A DNA stretch of 61,007 nt, taken from positions 1 through 61,007 of the forward strand of contig NZ_MAPV01000078.1 of the NCBI RefSeq assembly GCF_001700505.1, given 5' to 3'. Numbering within the stretch: the first letter of the stretch is position 1; every line of letters begins with the position of its first letter. This document shows positions 42,720-51,884 of this stretch, one piece after another. The position numbers were made by a program, and so were the translations under genes. The DNA is from Streptomyces mutomycini. Its GTDB lineage: Bacteria > Actinomycetota > Actinomycetes > Streptomycetales > Streptomycetaceae. The notes beneath the pieces were generated by a model. That model was not told the origin of the DNA, made no database searches, and worked only from the letters and a program-made list of their open reading frames with translations.

Positions 42720-43745
42720 ATGATCATCGACTGCCACGGTCACTACACGACGGCCCCGCCCGCGCTGGAGGCGTGGCGGCACCAGCAGATCGCCGGTCTC
42801 CGGGACCCCTCCGTGTCACCGCGGAAAGCAGATCTGAAGATCAGCGACGACCAGCTGCGCGAGAGCGTCGAGCCGAACCAGCTGAGGCTGATGGACGACC
42901 GCGGCATCGACATGACGGTCTTCTCGCCGAGAGCGTCCTTCATGGCCCATCACGTGGGGGATTTCAGCACCTCGGCCGAGTGGGCGGCCATCTGCAACGA
43001 GCTGTGCTTCCGTGTCGCCAGGCTCTATTCCAAGCGCTTCGTCCCGGCCGCCATGCTTCCGCAGTCGCCGGGCGTCGACCCCGCGACCTGCATACCGGAA
43101 CTCACCCGGTGCGTCGAGGAGTACGGCGCCGTCGCGGTGAACCTCAACCCGGACCCCTCCGGAGGGCACTGGACCGCCCCGCCCCTCACGGACCGCTCGT
43201 GGTACCCCCTGTACGAGAAGATGGCCGAGTACGACGTCCCGGCGATGGTCCATGTCAGCACGAGCGTCAACCCCGCGTTCCACACCACGGGGGCGCACTA
43301 CCTGAACGCCGACACCACCGCGTTCATGCAGCTCGTGCAGGGCGACCTGTTCACGGACTTCCCCACGCTCAGGCTGGTCATCCCCCACGGCGGCGGCGCC
43401 GTTCCCTACCACTGGGGCAGGTTCCGCGGCCTGGCGATGGCGCTGGGAAAGCCGCCGCTGGAGGAGCACGTCCTGGGCAACGTCTTCTTCGACACGTGCG
43501 TCTACCACCAGCCGGGCTCGGATCTCCTCTTCGACGTCGTGCCCACCCGGAACATCCTCTTCGCCTCGGAGATGATCGGGGCCGTCCGGGACATCGACCC
43601 CAGGACCGGCCGTCACTTCGACGACACACGCCGCTACGCCGAGGCCGCCGGGCTCTCCCCGGACGGGCTGGCCGACATCCAGGAGCACAACGCGCGGTCC
43701 GTTTACCCGCGTCTGGACGCCCTGCTGAAGCGCCAGGGCCGCTGA
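42720..43745 (+). CDS. ligJ: 4-oxalomesaconate hydratase (amidohydrolase family)
   Basis: A 341-residue metal-dependent TIM barrel of the Amidohydrolase_2 family. Metal ligands: IDCHGHYT at residues 3-10, His in VHVSTS, His in RLVIPHGGGAVPYHWGR, plus EMIGAVRDIDP near the end; these features fit LigJ/4-oxalomesaconate hydratase. The enzyme adds water to 4-oxalomesaconate to give 4-carboxy-4-hydroxy-2-oxoadipate in protocatechuate 4,5-cleavage. First gene of the operon, followed after 15 bases by the aldolase. A gamma-resorcylate-type decarboxylase is the main alternative, but the neighbours argue for LigJ. Confidence 0.85.
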   Translation: MIIDCHGHYTTAPPALEAWRHQQIAGLRDPSVSPRKADLKISDDQLRESVEPNQLRLMDDRGIDMTVFSPRASFMAHHVGDFSTSAEWAAICNELCFRVARLYSKRFVPAAMLPQSPGVDPATCIPELTRCVEEYGAVAVNLNPDPSGGHWTAPPLTDRSWYPLYEKMAEYDVPAMVHVSTSVNPAFHTTGAHYLNADTTAFMQLVQGDLFTDFPTLRLVIPHGGGAVPYHWGRFRGLAMALGKPPLEEHVLGNVFFDTCVYHQPGSDLLFDVVPTRNILFASEMIGAVRDIDPRTGRHFDDTRRYAEAAGLSPDGLADIQEHNARSVYPRLDALLKRQGR

Positions 43746-43760
43746 AACCCGCGGAAGGAA

Positions 43761-44456
43761 GTGAGCACAGCCATGTACGAACTCGGAGTGGTCCACCGCA
43801 CGGTCGAACGCCCCGGCCCGGCGGACATCGAGGCCCTGAAGCCCTTCGGTGTCAGCACCGTCCACGAGGCCATGGGCCGCACCGGCCTGATGCGCCCCTA
43901 CATCCGCCCCGTCTATCCGGGGGCGGCGTTCAGCGGTACCGCGGTCACCGTGCTCCTGCAGCCGGGCGACAACTGGATGCTGCACGTGGCCGTGGAACAA
44001 CTGCAGCCGGGCGACGTCCTCGTGGCGGCCTGCACCACCGAGTGCGAGGACGGGTTCTTCGGCGAACTGCTCGCCACGTCCGTACGCGCCCGGGGCGGCG
44101 TGGGCCTGGTCATCGACGGCGGATGCCGTGACGTCCGCGAACTGCGGGCCATGGACTTCCCGGTCTTCAGCCGTGCCGTCAACGCGAAGGGGACCGTCAA
44201 GGCCACGCTCGGCTCGGTGAACGTGCCGGTCGTGTGCGCCAACGCGCCGGTGCACCCGGGCGATGTCGTGGTGGCGGACGCGGACGGTGTGGTCGTCGTT
44301 CCCTCGGGCCGGGTCGCGGAGGTGGCCGATGCCTCCCGCCGCCGGGAGGACAACGAGGAGGGCAAGCGCCGCCGTCTGGCCGCGGGTGAGCTCGGCCTCG
44401 ACATGTACGGCATGCGCGGGCCACTGGAGGCCGCCGGGCTGCGCTACGTCGACTGA
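43761..44456 (+). CDS. ligK: 4-carboxy-4-hydroxy-2-oxoadipate aldolase / oxaloacetate decarboxylase
   Basis: A 231-residue RraA-fold class II aldolase. It contains STVHEAMGRTG, FSGTAVTVLLQPGDNWMLHVA, GVGLVIDGGCRDVRELRAM (the G-x-R-D motif binding substrate and metal) and VVVADADGVVVVPSGR. It cleaves the LigJ product to pyruvate and oxaloacetate. GTG 43761 is given as start; ATG 43773 is an alternative. The long C-terminal helix (RRREDNEEGKRRRL) is usual for the family. Confidence 0.9.
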   Translation: MSTAMYELGVVHRTVERPGPADIEALKPFGVSTVHEAMGRTGLMRPYIRPVYPGAAFSGTAVTVLLQPGDNWMLHVAVEQLQPGDVLVAACTTECEDGFFGELLATSVRARGGVGLVIDGGCRDVRELRAMDFPVFSRAVNAKGTVKATLGSVNVPVVCANAPVHPGDVVVADADGVVVVPSGRVAEVADASRRREDNEEGKRRRLAAGELGLDMYGMRGPLEAAGLRYVD

Positions 44457-44576
44457 CCGGCGGTGCGGGGACGGCCGGGCGGACAGGGGCGAGCCGCCCG
44501 GCCGTCCCCCGGGTGCGCCCGCGCTCCAGGACCGGCGCGCCCCCGCACCCTTCCCCACGACCCACGAGGAGATCTC

Positions 44577-45497
44577 ATGAGTGTTCGTTCCCCCAGAACC
44601 CCTGGCTGGCTGGACTGGTACCGGGATCCGTCCGTGCCCGCGTTCCGGCTTCCGTCGGGTACCGTCGACGCCCACTGCCATGTGTTCGGACCGCAGGCCG
44701 AATTCCCCTTCGCCCCCGAGCGCAAGTACACGCCCTGCGACGCCGGGAAGAGCGAACTCGCCGCACTGCACAGCCACCTCGGCATCAGCCGCGCCGTCGT
44801 CGTACAGGCCACCTGTCACGGCGCGGACAACACGGCGATGCTCGACGCGGTCCGCGCGGCCGGTGGCAGGGCCCGGGGGATCGCGACCGTCCGTCCGGAC
44901 ATCTCCGACGCCGAACTGCGCACGCTGGACGCGGCGGGGGTGCGAGGGGTGCGCTTCAACTTCCTCCGCCGCCTGGTCAGTACCTCACCGAAGGAGGACC
45001 TGGCCAGGATCGCCGAGAAGGTCGCACCACTGGGCTGGCACATCGTGCTCTACTTCGAGAGCGCTGATCTCCCCGAGCTGGAGGGCTTCTTCGGCTCCCT
45101 GCCCACCCCGCTCGTGGTGGACCACATGGGCCGGCCCGATGTGACGCTGCCGGTGGGTGGTCCGCAGTTCACCCGCTTCCTCCGCTTCGTCGCCTCCAAC
45201 GACGTGTGGGTGAAGGTGTCCTGCCCCGAACGCCTCAGCGTGACCGGTCCCGCCGCCCTCGGCGGCGAGAGGCACGCCTACACCGATGTCGTGCCCTTCG
45301 GCCGCCGCGTGGTCGAGGAGTTCGGGGACCGGGTGCTCTGGGGCACGGACTGGCCGCATCCCAACCTCACCGACCACATGCCCGACGACGGGCTCCTGGT
45401 CGACCACGTGCCGCAGGTCGCGGTCACCCCCGGGCAGCAGCACAGGCTCCTCGTCGACAACCCCATGAGCCTGTACTGGCCCGGCGAAGTCGTCTGA
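44577..45497 (+). CDS. ligI: 2-pyrone-4,6-dicarboxylate lactonase
   Basis: A 306-residue amidohydrolase-fold enzyme. VDAHCHVFGPQAEFPFAPERKYTP-type opening (residues ~29 on), GVRFNFL, VVDHMGRPD, VSCPERLS and WGTDWPHPNLTDHMPDDG closely fit LigI, which opens the PDC ring hydrolytically to 4-oxalomesaconate without a metal, using the Asp in WGTDWPHPN. ATG 44577 follows GAGGAGATCTC. The 120 bases between this and ligK hold no gene. Confidence 0.92.
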   Translation: MSVRSPRTPGWLDWYRDPSVPAFRLPSGTVDAHCHVFGPQAEFPFAPERKYTPCDAGKSELAALHSHLGISRAVVVQATCHGADNTAMLDAVRAAGGRARGIATVRPDISDAELRTLDAAGVRGVRFNFLRRLVSTSPKEDLARIAEKVAPLGWHIVLYFESADLPELEGFFGSLPTPLVVDHMGRPDVTLPVGGPQFTRFLRFVASNDVWVKVSCPERLSVTGPAALGGERHAYTDVVPFGRRVVEEFGDRVLWGTDWPHPNLTDHMPDDGLLVDHVPQVAVTPGQQHRLLVDNPMSLYWPGEVV

Positions 45498-45540
45498 CCC
45501 CCTCCCCGCCCGCACCCGCACTCCGACAGGGACCGTCCCC

Positions 45541-46899
45541 ATGCAGCACGCCAATGCGGCGAACCGGCTGGACCGGCTGCCGATCTCCCGCTTCCACAAG
45601 ACCACCCTGCTGGCCGTCGCCTTCGCCTACTTCTTCGAGTTCGCGGACATCAACAGCTTCGCGACGACCGCCCCCAAGCTGATCGACCTCTGGGGCGTGA
45701 CGGTCAATCAGGTCGCCTACGTCACCTCACTGTCGTTCGTCGGCATGTTCATCGGCTCCATCGTCGCGGGAGCCGTCGCCGACCGGTGGGGCCGTAAGAA
45801 GACCCTGCTCCGCACCATACTGTTCTTCGGATTCTTCTCGTTCGTCTCGGTGTTCTCCTGGGACGTCTTCTCACTGGGCGTCTTCCGGGTGCTCACCTCG
45901 GCGGGTCTGTCGGCGATGACGGTCGTGGCGGTCATCTACGTCAACGAGATGTATCCGGCCGCCGTCCGCGGCAAGTACCAGGCGTACGCCATGGTCATCG
46001 GCATCTGCGGTACGCCGGCCACCAACCTGATCGCCAGTCTCGTGGTTCCGCTCAGCGACTGGTCCTGGCGGCTGGTGTATCTGTGGGGTGCGCTCGGCGT
46101 CCTCCTCGTGCTGTTCTCCAAGCACCTCAAGGAGTCCCCCCGCTGGCACGAGAGCAGGGGTGACCACGCCGCGGCCGACGCGGTCCTGCGTGAGATCGAG
46201 GCATCGGTGATCGCCGAGAAGGGGCCGCTGGCCGAACCGGCGGAGCCCGTCGAGGAGCCCCCGGCGGTCAAGGCCCCGGTGCGTCTGCTGCTGCAGAAGA
46301 GGTACCTCGCACCGACGCTGCTGCTCACCGTCCTGTGGGTGACCCAGACCATCGGCTTCTTCGGATACTCGAGCTTCGCGCCCACCCTGCTGGCCAAGGA
46401 GGGCTTCAGCGTGGAGAAGTCCGTCTTCTACATCGCTCTCACCACGGTCGGCGCACCCCTCGGCTCCTTCCTGGCCTCCCTGGTCACCGACCGGTTCGAG
46501 CGCAAGTGGTGTCTCGTCGCCTTCGGCACGGTCATCGCGCTGTGCGGTCTGCTGTACGGGCTGACCTTCGACCCGGTCCTGATCGTGGTCTTCGGCTTCC
46601 TGGTGAACCTCTTCGAGCGCGGCTACACCGCTCTCGCGTACGCCTACTCCCCCGAGCTCTTCGACACCCGGAGCCGCTCCCTGGGGACGGGGATCACCTA
46701 CGGGATCGGCCGGCTGTCGAACGCCGCGGGACCGCTGATCATCGCGGCGCTCTACAACGGCACCGGCTACCAGAGCGTCTTCTACTTCATCGCCGGTGTC
46801 TGGATGGTGGGCGCAGTGGCCCTGGCCGTCTTCGGTCCCCGGACCCGGCCGTCCCGTCCGGCCGTACGGAAGCCGAAGGCCGTCACCCCCGCTTCGTGA
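45541..46899 (+). CDS. MFS transporter, probable aromatic acid/PDC uptake
   Basis: A 452-residue 12-helix major facilitator of the sugar/aromatic-acid (AAHS-like) type. Motif A: GAVADRWGRKKTLLR (about residues 77-91), repeated weakly in VTDRFERKW. Long central cytoplasmic loop between helices 6 and 7 (KHLKESPRWHESRGDH). Placed last in the ligJKI operon, 43 bases after ligI, it probably brings in 2-pyrone-4,6-dicarboxylate or a related acid. The 3' end overlaps the convergent iron ATPase gene by 17 bases. Confidence 0.88.
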   Translation: MQHANAANRLDRLPISRFHKTTLLAVAFAYFFEFADINSFATTAPKLIDLWGVTVNQVAYVTSLSFVGMFIGSIVAGAVADRWGRKKTLLRTILFFGFFSFVSVFSWDVFSLGVFRVLTSAGLSAMTVVAVIYVNEMYPAAVRGKYQAYAMVIGICGTPATNLIASLVVPLSDWSWRLVYLWGALGVLLVLFSKHLKESPRWHESRGDHAAADAVLREIEASVIAEKGPLAEPAEPVEEPPAVKAPVRLLLQKRYLAPTLLLTVLWVTQTIGFFGYSSFAPTLLAKEGFSVEKSVFYIALTTVGAPLGSFLASLVTDRFERKWCLVAFGTVIALCGLLYGLTFDPVLIVVFGFLVNLFERGYTALAYAYSPELFDTRSRSLGTGITYGIGRLSNAAGPLIIAALYNGTGYQSVFYFIAGVWMVGAVALAVFGPRTRPSRPAVRKPKAVTPAS

Positions 46900-47701
46900 G
46901 CCGCCGGGCCCTGGGCACCACGACCGGGGAGCCGTCGCCCGGTGCGCCGAGTATGTCGGCGTCCACCCCGTAGAGCTCCTTCACGAGGGCCTCGTCGACC
47001 ACCTCCTCCGGCTTGCCCCGGGCGACGACGCGCCCGTCCTTCATGGCGACGAGCAGGTCGGCGTAGCGGGCCGCGGCAGCGAGGTCGTGCTGCACCATGA
47101 CGACGGTGCGTCCGGTGGCGGCGACCTCCCTCACCAGTTCCAGGACCTCCACCGCGTGGCCGAGGTCCAGGGCGCTGGTCGGCTCGTCGAGCAGGATGAC
47201 CGGGGTGTGCTGGGCGAGGACCATCGCGAGCCAGCACCGCTGGCGCTGGCCGCCCGAGAGCCTGTCCAGGCGCTCGGCGGCCAGTTCCGTCGTTCCGGTG
47301 GCGGCGAGTGCGTCGCGTACGGCGTTCTCGTCCTCCCTGGACCACTGGCGCAGCAGCCCCTGCTGGGGGTGGCGGCCGTAGCGGACGAGCCCCGCCACCG
47401 TGACGGCCTCCGGCGCGCGCGGCGACTGGGGCAGCAGCGCGACACGATGGGCGGCCCGGCGCCTGCTGAGCTCCCAGATGTCCTCGCCTCCCGCCCGGAC
47501 GGTTCCCGATTCGGGACGGTGCAGGCGCGCGACGGTGCGCAACAGGGTGGATTTCCCACAGCCGTTGGGGCCGACGATCGCGACGACCTGGCCGGCGGGG
47601 ACGGTGAGGCCGACGTTCTGGACGACGGGGCGTCCGGGATAGCCGGCGTGCAGGGCGGTGACTTCGAGACCGGGGGCGGTCTCGCGGGATGCGTCGGTCA
47701 T
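46883..47701 (-). CDS. fepC: Iron-siderophore ABC transporter ATP-binding protein
   Basis: A 272-residue FecE/FepC-type ATPase: Walker A IVGPNGCGKSTLLR, signature RLSGGQRQRCWLAMVLAQ, Walker B VILLDEPTSALDLGHA, switch His in VQHDLAAAARYA. ATG 47701 is chosen by length and fit to the family; the ribosome site (AAAGG) is rather far upstream. Third gene of the importer operon after the two permeases. It powers ferric-siderophore uptake. Confidence 0.93.
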   Translation of the reverse strand: MTDASRETAPGLEVTALHAGYPGRPVVQNVGLTVPAGQVVAIVGPNGCGKSTLLRTVARLHRPESGTVRAGGEDIWELSRRRAAHRVALLPQSPRAPEAVTVAGLVRYGRHPQQGLLRQWSREDENAVRDALAATGTTELAAERLDRLSGGQRQRCWLAMVLAQHTPVILLDEPTSALDLGHAVEVLELVREVAATGRTVVMVQHDLAAAARYADLLVAMKDGRVVARGKPEEVVDEALVKELYGVDADILGAPGDGSPVVVPRARRLTKRG

Positions 47702-47709
47702 GGGGACGG

Positions 47710-48819
47710 TCAGGCCTTTCCGGTGGCACGGTCCGGGCGGAACAGGACCCAGAGCAGGAAGGGGCCGCCGAGGACGCTGGTGACGACGCCGACGGGCAGT
47801 TCGACGGGTGCGGCGACGCGTCCCAGCGCGTCGGCCGCGGCGATCAGGGCGGCTCCGGTCAGTGCGGAACCGGTGATCGGCACCCGGGTGGGTCCGGCCA
47901 GCCGCTGGGCCAGGACCGGAGCGGCGAGGGCGACGAAGGCGATGGGTCCGCCGACGCCGACGGCCGTGCCCGCGAGGGCGACGGCGAGCGCCAGCGCTCC
48001 CGCGCGCAGCCGGCGCAGATCGACGCCCAGCGAGGCGGCCATGTCGTCGTCGAAGCGCAGAAGTTGCAGCCGGTGTCCGACGGCGAGGGCGAGCGGGACC
48101 AGCACCAGCAGGACGAGTGCCAGCGGCGTACCGACGCCCCAGTCCCGTCCGTTGAGACTGCCCACGGCCCACAGGAAGACGCCGCCCGCGGTGTTGTCGT
48201 TCTCACGGGACATGATCAGGTCGCCGACCGCGCCGATGAACGTGGAGACGCCGATGCCCGTCACGAGGACGCGGTAGCCGGCACTTCCCGCTCCGCCCGC
48301 GCACAGGACGACGATCGCGGCGGCCGCCACGGCGCCGATCGGGCCGAGCCACCAGTTGCCCACCACGGCGGTGGTGGAGCCGGCCGCGACGGCGACGACG
48401 GCTGCCGTGGCGCCGTCGTTGACACCGACCAGGTCGGGGGTGGCGAGGCGGTTGCCCGCCAGGGTCTGGGTGAGGCAGCCTGCGATGCCGAGTGCGGCGC
48501 CGACCATGAGGCCGGCGAAGATGCGGGGCAGCCGGAAGTCCCGCACGATCATGACGGTGCCGGGATCGCCCGTGCCGAGGAGCCCGGAGACGGTTTCCGG
48601 CAGGCTCATTCCGGTCGAACTCGCCATCACCGCGAGGGCCGTGAGGACGACGAGGACCGGCACGAGGAGCGCGGCGGCGAGCGCGCTGCGGCGCGGGAGG
48701 AGCCAGGAGAGCGTCCCACCGCGCAGCACGGTGCTGTCGGGCGGTGTCACGTCGGCGGCCCCGGTGTGCGCGCCGCTCCCGGCGGTTGAGGTGCGTCCGG
48801 CCGCTTTCAGGTCGGTCAT
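47710..48819 (-). CDS. fepG: Iron-siderophore ABC transporter permease (FecCD family), second subunit
   Basis: A 369-residue membrane protein with about nine or ten helices and an N-terminal polar extension of ~40 residues. FecCD hallmarks: RDFRLPRIFAGLMVGAALGIAGCLTQTLAGNRLATPDLVGVNDGA pattern (R-x-P-R, G-x-Q-x-x-x-x-N-P-L-A-like) and VGVGGPIAFVALAAPVLAQRL. ATG 48819 overlaps the stop of the first permease. It forms the pore with its partner. Confidence 0.93.
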   Translation of the reverse strand: MTDLKAAGRTSTAGSGAHTGAADVTPPDSTVLRGGTLSWLLPRRSALAAALLVPVLVVLTALAVMASSTGMSLPETVSGLLGTGDPGTVMIVRDFRLPRIFAGLMVGAALGIAGCLTQTLAGNRLATPDLVGVNDGATAAVVAVAAGSTTAVVGNWWLGPIGAVAAAAIVVLCAGGAGSAGYRVLVTGIGVSTFIGAVGDLIMSRENDNTAGGVFLWAVGSLNGRDWGVGTPLALVLLVLVPLALAVGHRLQLLRFDDDMAASLGVDLRRLRAGALALAVALAGTAVGVGGPIAFVALAAPVLAQRLAGPTRVPITGSALTGAALIAAADALGRVAAPVELPVGVVTSVLGGPFLLWVLFRPDRATGKA

Positions 48820-49901
48820 GCCTCGGCCCCCGCGGTGGACAGACGGGAGGAGCGGGCGATCCAGACGAGCAGCGGACCGCCCACGAAGGCGAGCAGCACG
48901 CTGACCGGTGTCTCCCAGGGGCGGATGACGATCCGGGCGAGGATGTCGGCCAGGATCATGATGTCGGCCGCGATCAGTGCGGACAGGACGAGTTGGGCCG
49001 TCATGCGGGGTCCGCTCAGTGCCCTCGCGGCGTACGGGGCCAGCAGGCCGAGGAAGGCGATGGGGCCGGCCACGGCGACCGCGCAGCCGGCGAGCAGCGA
49101 GACCGCTGCTGCGACGACGAGCCGGATCCGGCCCGGGTGGTGGCCGAGCGAGCGGGCGCCGTCGTCGCCGAGGCCGAGCGCCGACAGCGGGCGGGCGCAG
49201 CCGAGCGCGGTGAGCAGGCCGAGGGCCGCCAGCGGCAGGAGGGGGACGAGATCTGCGGTCTCGACCCCGGCGAGCGAGCCGATCGTCCAGTACCGGTAGG
49301 TGTCGAAGGTCGACTGGGTGCCGAGCAGGACGTAGGAGGTGCAGCCGTGGAAGGTGGCGCCCAGTGCGGATCCGGCCAGGACGAGGCGCAGCGGTGAGCC
49401 TGCCGTACGCCCCGATCCGGCGAAGAGCAGGACGACGGCGCTCGCCGCCATGCCTCCGGCCAGCGCCCACACCAGCAGCGCGGCCGGGGAGTCGGCGCCG
49501 AAGAAGGTGAGCCCGAGGACAACGGCGAAGGCGGCACCGGAGTTGACGCCCAGCAGGCCGGTTTCGGCGAGCGGGTTGCGGGTGGCGGCCTGGAGGAGGC
49601 AGCCGGCCGCTCCGAGGCAGGTGCCCACCAGGAGGGCGGCGAGGGTGCGCGGAAGGCGTACGTCCATGACGGCCAGCCGGATCCGGGCGTCGGCGCGGGC
49701 GGCGGGGTCGCCGATCAGGAAGTCCCAGGCGCGTGCGGCAGGGCTGTCACCGGTGCCGATGACCAGGGAGAGCAGCACAAGGATCACGAGGAGAAGCAGA
49801 AGTCCCGCCATGGCCGGGAGGGTTGAGCGCCCCTGGGCCGGGGGACCTTCGGATGGGCGGGATCCGGCTGATCGTGGCCGACCCCCTTGCGCTATCGACA
49901 T
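48816..49901 (-). CDS. fepD: Iron-siderophore ABC transporter permease (FecCD family), first subunit
   Basis: A 361-residue membrane protein of the FecCD family: DVRLPRTLAALLVGTCLGAAGCLLQ, TRNPLAETGLLGVNSGAA, AVAGPIAFLGLLAPYAARAL. ATG 49901 has no ribosome site; the iron box touches it and TAGGCT ends six bases upstream, so a leaderless mRNA starting at the ATG is likely. An internal ATG at 49811 would cut only the polar N-terminus. First gene of the importer operon. Confidence 0.92.
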   Translation of the reverse strand: MSIAQGGRPRSAGSRPSEGPPAQGRSTLPAMAGLLLLLVILVLLSLVIGTGDSPAARAWDFLIGDPAARADARIRLAVMDVRLPRTLAALLVGTCLGAAGCLLQAATRNPLAETGLLGVNSGAAFAVVLGLTFFGADSPAALLVWALAGGMAASAVVLLFAGSGRTAGSPLRLVLAGSALGATFHGCTSYVLLGTQSTFDTYRYWTIGSLAGVETADLVPLLPLAALGLLTALGCARPLSALGLGDDGARSLGHHPGRIRLVVAAAVSLLAGCAVAVAGPIAFLGLLAPYAARALSGPRMTAQLVLSALIAADIMILADILARIVIRPWETPVSVLLAFVGGPLLVWIARSSRLSTAGAEA

Positions 49902-49919
49902 AAGGGTAGCCTAACCTAA
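49901..49919. promoter_or_regulatory. Iron box (DmdR1/IdeR-type operator)
   Basis: TAAGGGTAGCCTAACCTAA matches the 19-base consensus TTAGGTTAGCCTAACCTAA at 17 positions. It lies between the divergent importer operon and the binding protein/biosynthesis operon, and overlaps the probable -10 of fepD. Iron-loaded DmdR1/IdeR would shut off the whole locus. Confidence 0.9.
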
Positions 49920-50060
49920 ACGCACTCGTCCGATTCCGGCGGGTCATGGGCACACCTGTGCCCTGAAGTGGCGCGCCGTGCACCGCTTCTCCCCGATGCA
50001 GACGTCGGGGGCGCCCAGCCGGAACAGGATTCGCCTGAATGCAAACGGAGATCCCAGGCC

Positions 50061-51041
50061 ATGGCGCCGTATTCGTCCCCTTCGTCCCGCGGTATCGCAC
50101 GTCCCGTCGTGTCGGCGACGCTGCTCAGCCTCTGCGCCCTCACGCTGAGCGCCTGCGGATCCGAGGACAAAGCCGGCTCCGCCGGCGTGGATGCCGCGGC
50201 GACGGCCCAGGTCACGGACGCGACCGGGACGAAGGTCGAGATACCGGCCGCGCCGGAGCGCGTGGTCGCCCTCAGCGAGATGGACCTCGACGCCGCCCTC
50301 GCCCTCGGCGTCGAGCCGGTGGGACTGACCGCCGGCCGGGGCCAGAAGGGCGCACCCCAGTACCTGGCGGACCAGGCGAAGAGCATCCCCGTGGTGGGCG
50401 CCGTCACCGGCCCGGACATCGAGAAGGTCGTCCGGGCGAAGCCGGACGTGATCCTCGCCGGTCAGCTCGCCGACGAGCAGGTGCTCGCGCAGCTGCGGAA
50501 GATTGCGCCGACGGTGGTCACCATCGGCGACGACAAGGACTGGAAGAAGGCCCTCCAGCTCACCGGGACGACGCTCGGCAAGCCCAACGAGGCCGAGAAG
50601 TTCCTCGCCGGCTACGAGAAGGAGGCCGCGGCCCTCAAGGCCGATCTCGGCTCGCGGGCCGGCGCGGACGTGTCAGTCGCCCGGTATTCGGCCAAGGGCA
50701 CCGCGGTCATGCAGCAGGGAGTCTTCATCAGCGACGTCCTGAAGGACCTCGGCTTCGGGCGGCCGGGGATCCAGAACGAGCAGGGCGAGGGGCACTCGAC
50801 GCCGCTCAGCGACGAGAACCTCGAGGAGATCGACGGCGACTGGCTGTTCATCGGCTCCCTCGACGCCGGCACCGACGCGGACCTCCTCGCACGGCTGGCG
50901 GAGAAGCCCGCCTATGGGCAGCTGGGTGCCGTGCGGGACAAGCACGCGACGGTCATCGACGGGACCAAGTGGACCAGCCTCGGTGGTGCGCAGGCAGCCG
51001 TCTCCGTGCTCGACGACATCCGGAAGGCCATGGTCAAGTGA
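50061..51041 (+). CDS. fepB: Ferric-siderophore-binding lipoprotein
   Basis: A 326-residue class III (helical-backbone) binding protein. Signal peptide with lipobox LSAC; mature part shows [48 protein letters not shown], and GWT-like C-terminal segment. ATG 50061 follows GGAGATCCCAGG. First gene of the plus-strand operon, directly controlled by the iron box; its stop overlaps dhbA (GTGA). The ligand is probably the catecholate made by the locus. Confidence 0.92.
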   Translation: MAPYSSPSSRGIARPVVSATLLSLCALTLSACGSEDKAGSAGVDAAATAQVTDATGTKVEIPAAPERVVALSEMDLDAALALGVEPVGLTAGRGQKGAPQYLADQAKSIPVVGAVTGPDIEKVVRAKPDVILAGQLADEQVLAQLRKIAPTVVTIGDDKDWKKALQLTGTTLGKPNEAEKFLAGYEKEAAALKADLGSRAGADVSVARYSAKGTAVMQQGVFISDVLKDLGFGRPGIQNEQGEGHSTPLSDENLEEIDGDWLFIGSLDAGTDADLLARLAEKPAYGQLGAVRDKHATVIDGTKWTSLGGAQAAVSVLDDIRKAMVK

Positions 51042-51826
51042 GCCTCGGTCAGGAACTCGCAGGCCGTACCGCCCTCGTGACGGGAGCGGGCCGCGGCATA
51101 GGCGAGGCGGTCGTGCACGCCCTCGCCGGGCGCGGCGCGCACGTCCTCGCCACCGATCTCGCCGCGGAGGGCATCGCGGCGCTGGAGAAGTCGTACGACG
51201 GCCTGGTGACCGCCCGCACCCTCGACGTCACGGACCCCACCGCCGTCGAGGACGTCGTCGCGGAGGCCGAGCGCTCGCTCGGCCCGCTGGACATCGCGGT
51301 CAACGTGGCCGGAATCCTCAGTGGTTCGGCGGTCGCGGACCTGTCCGACGAGGAGTGGGCCGCCACGTTCGCGGTGAACACCCACGGTGTGTTCCACGTG
51401 TCACGGTCCGTCTCCCGCCGGATGACCGAGCGGGGTTCGGGCAGCATCGTGACCGTCGCCTCCAACGCCGCGGGCGTCCCCCGTACGAACATGGCGGCGT
51501 ACGCGGCCTCCAAGGCCGCGGCGGTGATGTTCACCAAGTGTCTCGGCCTGGAAGTCGCGCCCCGTGGCGTGCGGTGCAACACCGTGTCCCCCGGTTCCAC
51601 CCTCACCGACATGCAGCGCGGCATGTGGACGGCCGGGGACGAGGAGGCATCCGCCCGCCGCGTCCTCGAGGGGGACCCGGCGACGTACCGCACCGGGATA
51701 CCGCTCGGCCGGATGGCGGACCCGTCCGACATCGCCGACGCGGTCGCCTTCCTGGTGTCCGACCGCGCCCGGCACATCACCATGCACGACCTGTACGTCG
51801 ACGGCGGGGCCACCCTGCGGGCCTGA
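51038..51826 (+). CDS. dhbA: 2,3-dihydro-2,3-dihydroxybenzoate dehydrogenase
   Basis: A 262-residue SDR of the EntA/DhbA type: [47 protein letters not shown], the catalytic YAASKAAAV and [19 protein letters not shown]. It oxidises 2,3-dihydro-DHB to 2,3-dihydroxybenzoate with NAD. GTG 51038 overlaps the binding-protein stop. Confidence 0.93.
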   Translation: MSLGQELAGRTALVTGAGRGIGEAVVHALAGRGAHVLATDLAAEGIAALEKSYDGLVTARTLDVTDPTAVEDVVAEAERSLGPLDIAVNVAGILSGSAVADLSDEEWAATFAVNTHGVFHVSRSVSRRMTERGSGSIVTVASNAAGVPRTNMAAYAASKAAAVMFTKCLGLEVAPRGVRCNTVSPGSTLTDMQRGMWTAGDEEASARRVLEGDPATYRTGIPLGRMADPSDIADAVAFLVSDRARHITMHDLYVDGGATLRA

Positions 51827-51884
51827 ATCCCGCCCCGCCCCGTCATCCTCCCGACGCTCGAGCCATCCCCACCGGAGACCACCC

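Noticed and set aside
42720..43745. LigJ homologue as a gamma-resorcylate or aminocarboxymuconate decarboxylase
   Set aside because: The family is related, but the direct neighbours LigK and LigI make the hydratase the consistent reading; sequence alone does not exclude the alternative.
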